Under the pieces are notes generated by a model, which was not told the origin of the DNA, ran no database searches, and saw nothing but the letters and a program-made list of their open reading frames with translations. 64,000 nt of DNA from positions 4,336,781 through 4,400,780 of the forward strand of contig CAADRB010000005.1 in assembly GCA_900708905.1 (NCBI GenBank), written 5' to 3'. The stretch is from Hymenolepis diminuta (Eukaryota; Platyhelminthes; Cestoda; Cyclophyllidea; Hymenolepididae). Positions 49,901 to 61,900 of the stretch are shown in pieces. The first letter of the stretch is position 1. Every line of letters begins with the position of its first letter. The position numbers and the translations under genes are program-made.

Positions 49901-52900
49901 CTGTAAAACTCAGGTGTTTGATTTTTTTAAATCCTCGCAGCTTGCATAGACTTCCTCCAATATAAGTTGGAATACAATGTTAAAGAGGGTAGGACCCTCG
50001 TTAGATCCTTGTTTTGTTAAAAATTTTGCCCTTTTTACGAATGCTTTCATGCCGTCCATTTTAATCTTATGCAGTCTAATAAATGGAATGGTGATACTTG
50101 CATTTCAAAAACGAGGCTATTTATTCTTTAAAAAATGCTTCAAAACACAATTTTCTTCCTTTCTCACTTTTTTGTTCAAAAGTTTATGCATTCGTCGTTA
50201 GAAACCGAAAAAAGAAGGATTTGCGTGAGAGATATTTTGCTCGACAGAACTTTGTTTAGCGTGAATTTGTCATTCCTTTCTTCATAACTTCTATATTTCA
50301 TGCCATTATCACCAAGGTAGCTTCATATTATTTACCTCTGTTGTATCAATCACGCAAATGCTTGGTACAGTAGTGGTGTGGCTTGTTAAGCAGAAACGTA
50401 ATTATTCTGTGGTGGTAGTATTTTGACGGAAATATAGTGGGAAAAAATTAAAGCTAAATAATAAATGTAATGAATAGAGGTATCTAAACATCACCTTATT
50501 TTGCTGCATAAGTGACCGCCTTGGTTTTATGGACTCCCCCGAACTCGTGCCCATGGAAAAGAAGACTAGTTTCTAAGGCATCCGGCCGCTTTATTATACC
50601 TTCAAATGATTGCTAATGGCAACCAGTCTAACCTTTGGCATTGACATTGAGAACTATCTGCACCGGTCATGAATTAATCAATGTTGGGTCAGGAGCCTCC
50701 TAGGGCGTCTTTTCAATCTCTGGATGCATTACAATGAGCTTCAGTCCAGTTGCCATCATAATGACTATGGAAATTCTTAATTTCTTATGGGATTTGTTTC
50801 ATTTTACAGAGTCGAGGTCATAAATATCTTTCCCTTTCTTTTTTCAACTGCTAAATTTAGGCTTCCTGTTTTGAAACATGAGGACATTTCTACCAAAATG
50901 AGATTTTTGGGAGGTTCTATCAATCAATCTGAAAATTACTGAATGATAATTTAGCATATTTATCACTGATTTTTCTCCCTCATTTGACTGTAGTTGACGT
51001 TCAGGCAGCTCTAGACGACGCCTATCTTGCAGCCGCAGCGGAGGCTGAAGCTGCAGCAGCGCTGGCCAATGCAACTGGTGTCAGTGTTGGACTCGGTGTG
51101 GGCATCCCAGAGAAGATCACTCTTGGTGCAAGTTCGAGTTCCACTGCTGCTACTGGAAGTAGTTCGGCTGAGGGCAGTACTGTCGGAGGACCAGGAGATC
51201 ACAGAAATTCCCTGCTCTTATTTGGAGATACTTTTGCCCCTATCTCATCTACTGGCCCGTCCCTTACTAGATCTCGAACTGTAGGTGTTAGTGTTTTGGT
51301 TTATTGAGAATTGAGATTTTATTTGTATGCATAACATTGTAACCTTGAAGTTAGGCAGCTGATCAGTAAATCAGATCGTTCATTTTTAACTTTCAATGAG
51401 ATCTCAAACGACGGGTTATACTAGGCTAATTTGTTTAAATAACCGCTTAAGTAGACTAATAGTCAGACTGGTGGATTCATTGTTTTTTTACTCCCATCAT
51501 AGAAGAACGTCATCTTTGGATTTCGGTGTTTATTCCTGAATTCTCGTTCATTATTCAGTTCAAAAGAAGCTTGATCTGCCTCTCCTCTTACCATCCAAAT
51601 TTTGTATAATTCCTTATTTTCTATAAGGCTTTTTCTCGACGTTTCGAATGTCAGCTTTCTCTAGAGTAGATGAAAATGCCTTAGGCTTCTAGAACTGACT
51701 GCAATTGTTAAGCTAAAATGAAAGCAAGATTGGCACTGAAACCCTAGGTTCAAGTAGATTATTTGAGACGATGGTGTTGAATAAAGTTGTAATTATTTGG
51801 GGAAATAATGGGAGCAAAAAGAAGCATAGTTCGTATTAATATGGGAAATTCAATAGTTATAATCAGCTATGAGTGATCATGAACTGGGCTCATTCAGCGA
51901 AATATTTGCACATACCTTCAGTTTTGTGTTTGCGTTAAACTTGGTTGGTATTTTATTTAGAAAATTTTATTCGCGTTGTTTACCTCACTTTTTTCTCATG
52001 CATCTGTCGAATTTGATTAGTTTTCGATATCTGCTGTTTCTTGACTGATATCTGAAATTGCAATAATTTTACGCAAATTGTTGAGTCTTCGTCTTTTCCT
52101 ATCTTAATTGTTCTGTTGATTTTTTCTCCTAATTGCTTTTACAGAGCTGATGGATATTAGCTAAATTAATTTCTTAATTAACATTCAGTTACCTAACGAA
52201 TGACTTTATGTTGACTTAGTAATGAAAAAAGTTCACTCATGTACTTATAAGTATCACTGGGTCGATCATTTTTGCCCCTCAGTGCACATTCGATTATGTG
52301 GGTGGTCAACCGCACTGGGCATTCCTTGTCAAGAGGAGGGGCGGTAGAATGTGGTTTTTTCATCACAGGGCTTCAGAATAACTCCCTTCTAGGCATTCAA
52401 GTGTTGTTAGCGCTTTTCTTAATACACTTGGTAGGCCATTATTCTCTTCAAGCTCTTGGATGTAAGGATCCGCACATGCTAGGCTAGATGGATATAAATC
52501 ATCCTTACATTTCTCAATTTGAAGAGGGCCCTAAATCTTAGTAGTATTTTTATAATATATATAATAATTAAAATAATAATATTATTATTATTAAAATAAA
52601 TATATAACATTTTCCACGTTCTCTATTTGGTTCATTTTTTCCGTGGCCTATTATCACTTTAAGTTATTGAAGAAACAGCTTCCTATTTTTAAAAGTTAAT
52701 TATTTAATTTTCAACTATTTTATTTGTATAAAAAAGGAGAACAAAAAGGGCATATAAAACGACGTCCCATTTGAACTTCGATTTGTCCGTAAATCATTCG
52801 TCTACTAACATTTAAATACTTTAGTTTTTAACTATCAAGTCAACTATTTATTGAAAGTTTAGAAATTTTATGTTGATTTATTTTTCACTCATTGCGTAAT

Positions 52901-55900
52901 GTACCTCCTCAGATTTTCCCCTTTATTAACTTTTTTGCATTTATTATTCCTCTAAGGTCTTTTCGCAAAGTATACCTTGTTCATTTCCCCAGAAAGTTTC
53001 TGGTTTAGATAATTAGATTTTTCACTAATTTTTCCTGTTTCAATTTCAACTATACCCACAATAAATGATATTGGGTCGAGTGCATCCCAGGTTTGCCTTT
53101 TAAATATTGACGTCGAGTGACGGCTGACAATGTTTTAAGATGAACCTTTTAGTTATGTCCAGTATTATGTTAACGTACATGTGCGTCCTCTGAATGTCAA
53201 TAAATCGTAGTCCCTTTTTTTCTAGGCGCATTTCATTTTTTCCGCATTATGTCATTGGAACACGCAGATTGCGAACAAAATGAACAGCCAACTCGTGTTT
53301 TTGAGTGTCAATTTATGTTTTTCGTTAAATAAGAAGTACTTTTTTTCTTTTCTGCTTGATTTAATTGGTTCTGGTTCTAGATATATTTTTAATGATAACT
53401 ATTCGGAGTTGATGGCTAATCGTTCCTCTGTTGACTTAGTCAAATGATCCATCCAAGATTTACCTCTCCTTTTTGGTTTATGCACCGTCTCTACGTACTT
53501 TTATGGACCCTTGTGTAGAGTGAACTCTAATGAACTTCATTTAATATGTCGCTCTCTAAAATTGGTTCTTTAGGACCGCATCTAAGTTCATAACTTTTTT
53601 TCAACATAATGAATCCTATGGTAAAAGTTTTTGACCTACATGCTTTGAACTCTGATCACGTAGGACCTTGTTCTAGTTAAAAAATTTACCCGTTTTATAT
53701 TAGTTAAATTAGATCGTCGCATTAACCTGCTTATTTGGGGAAAAAGAGTTTTACGGCGATGTGAAGTTACTTTATGGCAAGTTAACGGGACACTGTTGAT
53801 CGCTTTCATATTCTTAAACTTATTTGAATTCTCCACTTATAGACCATTTAAATATTAATCAATCTGGCAATAAAATCTTTTAAAAGGTCCATTTTTTATT
53901 ACTTCAATAACTCTATCTTGAAGTGTCAAATTGTTTATTTTTGCACTGAAGTTGGGAATAATGAGAAATTATCAATACAAGTATTTTATTTTAATGACAA
54001 GTTATCCTTTAACCCTACCTTTCAAAGTTGATTAGTCATTTCTGATTTTATATCGCTAGATTTTCCATTATAGAATGACGAAACTCATTTTGTCGCTAAG
54101 CTGTGATTGTTATTAATTGTTGTTATTATTGTTATTGTTATTATTAATTTGAACAAACGCATAAATTCAGTGCATTTTTAATTTAGTTTGTATTTAGTTA
54201 TGGTTTGTTTACTTGCTTGAAGCCCTCTGTGTGTCCATAATTACAATACAGAATGCAAATCTTGCTTCTCTAAATTGGAATACGTTGATTCATTTTCCTT
54301 ATTTCGTGGTTATTTAGTAGACTATATTACGGAAACTCATTATAAAATCAAATGAAGAAACCAATTAGTAAATAAATCGCATCAATTCAATATTAAACTA
54401 ATTTATTCGAGAAGATATTTCCTTTTTGTCTAATTTAAAAAGTTATATTTTTTGCCAATTTCGAAAGGTCAGCCGGTAAAATATTTAAAAGGTAATGGCG
54501 AGATTACTACTGTAGAGAAATTTGCTCTTGTTCACGTCAGAATTATCACTTTAGAATAGCCTAGCAGCTAGGTATTTGATTTTGTCCCCTAACTATTCTG
54601 CAGCCTATATGCCTCTAATTTCGACTAATCTTTACTACGAAAGGGAGAAGACAGAAATCTTTGAAGATAGGCGATAAGGTCATAGTTGATTGAAGTGATT
54701 TTTAGATGCAGAGGTAACGGAGGTCATAGCTTTCCAAATTCTTGATGGATGCGTTGTTGCATATCCTTGTGGTCAAGTAAGTTGCCATCCCCGTAACAGA
54801 AGTATTTACTTCGCAGAACGGAGAGTCCGGTGTTTGGACAAAATCTGATAAAATGTATCACTGTATGTGCTTTCTCTTTCTCCGTGTTAATAGTTATAAA
54901 ACATCTACGAAACTGTGATATTCGAGTTCTCAGTGTCAGATCACATGACAACTCACCTTTTAGGTACTGCACTTTAAGTACGAATAATTTCTTCCTCTCA
55001 GTAGAATTCTCCTTTTTAAAGCCTTACTTCGAAATGATGCTTTATTATTAAGCTCTTTTGCGTTCAGCTGATTGAGAGTCACGAATAGGTAACTGAGGCC
55101 TGCCCTGTTGTTAAATTAGATGTAAAATTAAGGTTTCGATTAATTGATGGCTTTTTGTTGCTTCCATGCCTACTTTGTACTGAATTAATTCATTCGTTTG
55201 CGCATAAATATTTCGTACCATTCAGTTCATAAACGACTTACTTTCTATTGCTGATTGAAGATATTAATAATTACCCAATATACGGTTGCCAATGCATGGA
55301 TCGGTAATCGCGTTGCCTGGGTGATTCATTCCTAAGGTCAAAGTGGGCATTTGGAAAGTTACATTTGCTGGTCATTTATGATCATCCCAAGGTTAAGTGT
55401 CCGAAAGTTAGTTACAATTAAAGAGGAAGCAAATAGAAACTTCGCTTTCAACGGAATTATAAAAACACTGTTTATAACTAGTGCTTTGTTCGGCCTTTCT
55501 TCAAAATATAATCTCATTCAACTTACTGGATTATTAATTCAATCTATTTTTCCATTTTATATTCCTGCAGAATGGAACAACACGAACAACGGCTCAACAA
55601 CTTGCCAATGAAGCTTGGGCTCGAGGTAAGATCCATGTCTAGTATTAATTCTCATGACAAGGCAAGAAAAAGAACTTTTACATGTCTTAATCAAGTAAAA
55701 GCACCCGCTTAAGGGAAAGCGCATAGTAGTAATTAAGTCAGAGCATTAAGTAGCTTGCTTTATTTGAATTTTGGGGGCATTTGATTGTCCGCTTTATCAT
55801 AATGGACGTAATTAACTGCATAATCTTCTGTTGCTTCATAATTTTATGATTTCCCCTCCGGATCCAGGGTGAGTTCGTTTTCGAGCTTATAGGGCAGTAA

Positions 55901-58900
55901 TTTGAATTTTTGATTGATCGTACCACTTCGATTAATTCATATCATCTTATGACCGGGGTCTCGTAGATGACTCTAACAGGGATGCTTTTAGAGATTCGTG
56001 GTTAATCGATAGAATCGGCAGGACTTGATTATAAGAATAGATCTTGAAGAACGACTGTGTATTTTCCAAAATTTCTCTAGTCACATTCTTTGTGAAAACA
56101 CGTTGATTTTTCGTCTTTACGTCCTTTTGACTTAACCCCCTATCTGTCCTGCCTAGACGAGTTTATCGGTTCTCCTTCTTTTCTGTTACTGTCTCCTTTC
56201 ATTTAAAAGTATATCTGCATTTATACTTTCTCATGCGTCCTTGCGTAAACGACTCATGTTGACTATTTTTGTATTTCCAGTCAGAAATAAACACACTCGT
56301 ACGCCTCCCTCTCACTTCTCCTCTCCCTCATCTCTTGAACCCCTACCGTTGTTTATTCAATGCACTCTGACCTACGTAAATCTTTGTGTTCTACTTTTTG
56401 GAATTGTTCTTTCTTTTCTTAGCAGCTGACTATAGTCTTAGTTTCAACGATCTAATTCTGATGCATTAGTTCCCACAATTTGGTAACTTCTAAATTGGCG
56501 ACGATTCGGATCCTACTGCCTATCATCTGCTAGAGTATCTAGTTGAAAACAGTTCTATAGCCGTTTCATAGTACCACCAATCGTATCTCACTTGCTCATA
56601 TTAGTAAAGAAATATACTTCGATCCCAGCGTCTGTCATAAACTCTAGCCCCCCAGAGTTGGCAAGTATTTACTTGGGTTGAATTTTATGACATTTGGCTG
56701 TGTGGATAATTTTGTCCATTTACATTAAAATATTATCGTTCACAGGAGCCAGTGGTTTACATGATTGGTCATTTTAGATAGAATTGATTGGTTCAGTGTT
56801 TTTTTCCAAAATTAGAAATCTCAAATAGAGGTGCGACTTTTTATTTCAGCTCCTATTAAATGCATCGATTAATTTTGTTTATTGGAGTTTCCTTTGAGCT
56901 TGCCTTTCAATTGATGAGTTTGGTATAATAAGTGCTTTTCAGCTGAATTTAGCTTTTAGGTTTAACTCATGTCTGCAGATACATAAGAGTCTCGAATAAT
57001 TGATTTTCAAAAATTAAATAGTCTTTAATTTTTGTCATTCAAATTAAATTTAGAATTCTTTTCTCCTCTTCATAGAATTGGGCGTTGCTATTCTTTTGTG
57101 TCGATATGAATTAATTAATTCACTTTTGAATTTTACATTATTTCAATTTCTCGGTGGAAAAGAAAAGATTTCCTTCTCTCTACTCTCTCTTTTTAAATTT
57201 AAACCTTCCGACAGAGTGGTATTTTTCCACCGCTTAAATTGTAACTTCGTTCTCAACTTTTCTAACTCAGGACACGTTTTTAACCTGTATATATCCTTTA
57301 GGCTAAGCATGCCTGGGAGCTGGTCTAGGCGCGTGACACAATTGCGAGTACATAAATTATAATCTAGAATAATTATTCGGTCTGAAAAAGAAGATAGATA
57401 ATCAATTCATTTAAATTCTTAGTCTTAAATTAAAATTGTAGTTAAACCATAGAGACAATTTATGAATGTGTATTTCAAAGTACAACTAGCCTCTAGCGGG
57501 GTCCTCTAGTATAAATTGCCCCCAAAGTTAGTCAGGCTATGTCCAAAGTAGTGAGAACACGGGAGGTATTGTGTGGAGAGTTTTTACTGAAGATGCTTAG
57601 TAATCATGAGTGCGATCAGCTCTATGCCGCACGAAATTTGACCTCTGATTGGCTGGGAGGCCTCTGCACGCACACTCGAGCTTTCTCGGCACGCGATCAG
57701 TAGCAAGATCACGCTTTCTAGAATGTTCTAGTGCACGAGGGATCCATTTAGTCAGACTTGATAGTGTTGTAAATACTCCAAAACTTGTATTTTTTTTGCT
57801 GCATTATGCCTTCATTTCCTTTTTTCTGTAATTAGATGATTGAGGTATCTCTTAGCCATATCATCATCGGGAAACTGCTGTGAATGGAGGATAACTTACT
57901 GTCAAAAAAATAAAACTGAATCATGTTCCTATCTTGATCGTCAGATCTCAAATCTACTCATTTGAAGTATGATATTGCAATTTCTTTTGGCAAGATATTC
58001 GAAACTAAAACTTCATAACTGGAACTAAATTTGTGTAAATTTTAAGCTTTCTTTATCATAATGTGATTTACATTAGAACTAGTTTTAAGTGTTTAAAATA
58101 AATATGCTCAAAGAAAATTCTCTTAACATGAACGGTAAACATTTTCCGTTTCAGCAGGTAACATTCATTATGAATTCTATTTAAAATCGTCTTAAAGAAA
58201 TAACCTATTATTTCATTCTATGACTAATTTAGCTCCTATAGTCGGTCGGACACCCTGGTAAGCAAAAAATGTAAAATTGGGATTTCTCTATAGAAATACA
58301 ATAGTTGAGGTGAATGTCTGAAAGTAAGGGAAAGGTCTTGTCACCTATTTTTTTCCAGTTTACATGACTTTGGCCGATCAAGAATAGAATGTGTGAATTA
58401 AGTCTCTTTCCAACTAGGATTGTATACTGTAAAGGTTTAATGTCTTGTGATCTTCTTTTGTTAGGGGGGCTCCCTTGAAATTTTTCGTCTTTTTTATTGG
58501 CCATTTGTCTTCTGGGCTTTGTTTGTGCCTCCTTTTTATCCCAATTTTTACATTTGAAAGATAAATGGATCTTTAGTCTGTCGTAGCCTTATTCGAATTA
58601 CGTTTAATTCTGTACAAATCTTTTGAAGGGCATTTTCTAATTTGGTTACATTTTCGCTATCTTTAATGTTTTGCAAAGTGTTCTTATTAATGTAAATTTA
58701 TCTAGACACACCCTGTCTGCTATATTACTTGGAAATCCCAAAATGGCTAATATGTCGTTTTGTCCTGCTTTTGAGGTGCCTGGATTGTTTTCCATCTTGC
58801 TTTCATGAGGTATTCTAATTAAATGTTATCTAGTCTCTATCTCTGGCTATATGTAAGAAGTTCTACTGAAGAACCATCGCCTCAATGTTTTGTCCTCTGC

Positions 58901-61900
58901 CATCTCCCTTTTTGGCCTATGTTGTCATCTAGCATACGGAATCGGAAGAAAAGTTGTGACTGCGCAGCCCTTATAGGCATATTAAAATATCAACTCCAGC
59001 TTTTGATGGATTCTGATATCAGCAAATATTCTTTAACAGTCAGTCTTCATGTAGTCGCCGCATTAAAACTAGTATGAAAATTAGGTTGTATGAAAACATT
59101 AAATCACGATGACTTCCAAGCCACTCTCATACCGTTACACCTATGCAAATAATTTGGCTTGTTCCAATAATTTAGGACCCTTTCACACAATCCGTACGTT
59201 ATGTTATTATGCGTGGCACAGTAAAGATCAAAGGTATTAAAGATGCGCTCCATTTTAATTTCGTTCAGATCTTTAAATTGAGAGCCTTACTTCGTCTCAA
59301 TGCCGCAAGGTATGAATCGAATTTTCTGTCGTTTGAAAAAGACGTTCTTTGTCCTATTTTTGAATAATGGAACAAACTTTGATGCAGTCTTGACTCAAAT
59401 ACAATGTTGTATCTTTATTACAATCTGGTCCTTTTTACATTAGGGCGTATTAAATGTCTCAGCTTCCATTGTTGTGTTGAAATCAACGGCAAAACTATGA
59501 AAATGCATGTATTTCTTCTCACCTTTGTATTATTTTCGCCTGATAAAAAAATCAGTGAATTTTAGCACGTTTTAGTGGCTAAATCTATTTATAGAACAGC
59601 CTAAATAAATAGTATGGGAACTTTGGTTCTTCTGGTGAAATGGAAGTAAGGACCAAATTTTTTAGGTTTCCTCATCCTTCTTGTTTTGGGTGTTGTCAAA
59701 AGAAACAAAATATGACCATTTAGTAATAATTTCCAGGCATTTTCAAACGAAAGAAGGACTTGTACTTTTTCTAAACAATAGCACGCTGAATGAAGTGTTT
59801 TTATTATAAATTTAGTGATATATTTCAGTCCTAAACTAAAATAAATTCGTGTAATGTTTTTGAATTCCCATTTCTCACCTTGTATAATTATCTTCATTTG
59901 CTTCATGTTGGCTCTTATTGTTGGCAGAATAGGTAGACTCCGTTTTTGAGGAATTAGTGTACTCTCGTTGTTCACGGGAGTGCAAAGAAAATTTACTAGT
60001 TTTAATTCTGGGAAAGCATCTGAAATGGGGACAGAAAACAAGTCCAATAAGGCATGAAACGGGAGAGGAGATTAAGAAGAAGCGTCTACTAACGCTTGGA
60101 CATCAAAAGTCGTGGTCTGAATTATGGAAGTTTTGAAGTGTTCATATTCTCACATGGTGTATAATTCCTTTTCTAATACCCTAATAATCGAATCTCACTA
60201 ATTGAATCCTAGATTCATGGATGTGATCGTCTACTATATTCAGATCTTGTTGACTGGTTGATGCGGTTTCGTGGTTGGCCGTGCAACAACCGCAGCCCAG
60301 AGCAGACAATAGAGTTCAGCAAAAATTGTTCACCGCTTGCTATGAATGAAAAGTTTAGTTCCCTATGCGATAAGTCTAGCCAAGAATAAACTGTGCGATT
60401 TCATCAGATCGTCCTCATTTCTTCATATCACTTTTCTCAATTTTTTAGCTTAAGAAAAGGGTGTGAACTTTGGCATAAATTGCGGGGAGTTTTTATTGTA
60501 GCCATAAAATTGACATAAGCTGTTTTGGAACGTCCTTAGACGCCTTTATTCAAGTTTAGATAACTATCGAAGGTCTATTTCGCCCAAATTTGTTCAAATA
60601 GTGGCTAGTTGAACATTTTCAATTATTGCTTTAGTGCCATGCTTATTAGTCATCGTAGAGATTTCGATAGAGTATTTGACATCAGCTTTTGTCCGAATCG
60701 GTCGCTTTTCGAATTGCTTTGGTAGATTTAAGCTCTAAAACGTGTACCGCGATACAAGCTGTAATTAAAAATTTTCGGCTCATTATTTGTTAATTTACTG
60801 GCCTGACAAATCGATGTACGATATTTTTGGCCTTCATGTGGTTGGGACTAGCTAGCAGTTTACTCATACTATCGCAATTTTTGGTGGTGTTTCCGTCCTT
60901 AAAACTATTTGAAGATATATTTATATAGATCCTAATATTTCTGAGTTTAGGACAGCATTCCGTTTTGCCGCTTTTGTCTTTCATAAGTTTCTCAACATCC
61001 AGAAATATAATATGAAATTCATTGCATTTGAAGCCCAGTGATCCTGTTTATAATGTAAAATATGATTCTCTTTCCTGTTCACACCCATTCCATGTTCCAA
61101 ATAATAATCCCTCTGACCTTGAGCTTCACAACTTGAGAAATTTGAGAGATTTTAAATTCGTTTTAAGTCTTATACTTTGGGCATAACTCCTCAGTTATAT
61201 GAAATCGAAAACCCTCGCTCTTAGCCATTGTCTAGAAATATATTGTACCTTTGCATTCCCATGACGTGAGCTTGAAAAACGGTGTTTTTTATTATATATG
61301 CGTTCATTCATCAAGGTAGCGCTCAATATACTATTAGAATGCATAGCCATAAGTATATAAATTCAGGAGAGGATGGGAAGATTTAGTCCTTGAGATTTGG
61401 GATTTTATTTCTTCATGGCTAAAAGTAGTATATGCCTCTGCTTTTTCAAATGATCCACCGGGAAGGTGAAGGTTGAGGGTGTCATTCTAATCTGTGGCAT
61501 TTTAAGCGGCCCTGTTTTTTAACAGATTGAACGCAATGGGAAATTGGGTAACAGTTTGCTAGCAGTTGTGCCTGAGGACCAGTAGTACTGTTGATTTACC
61601 ATCCGTAATAACTGCATGAGAATCTATAAATGCATCGCCATGGAATTAGTTTTTTAGTTAAATATCATTCGAACTATCTTAATTGTGATTCAATTCAGAC
61701 TAAACTTTCCATTCATACAACCTTTATCCACATTGCATCGATAAACCAGTCAAGTGAATTTTTAGAAATAGTTTATGCATTACTGCGCTGTATACATTCA
61801 TTCCCAGGATATTTTTTCCTTGATTTGTTTAGTAAATTCTAGTATGTTTACACTTGTTTATTCAACTGGAAGCTCCTATGTAAAATTTATACATCTTTTT

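Noticed and set aside
51011..51284. Extra frames on both strands over the Ala/Ser-rich exon
   Set aside because: GC-rich low-complexity DNA leaves several frames open; only the frame in phase with the neighbouring F-BAR exons is supported.
59601..60047. 148-codon - strand open frame as a gene
   Set aside because: Antisense in an intron, no recognisable family, AT-rich composition that yields long frames by chance; kept only as a weak finding.
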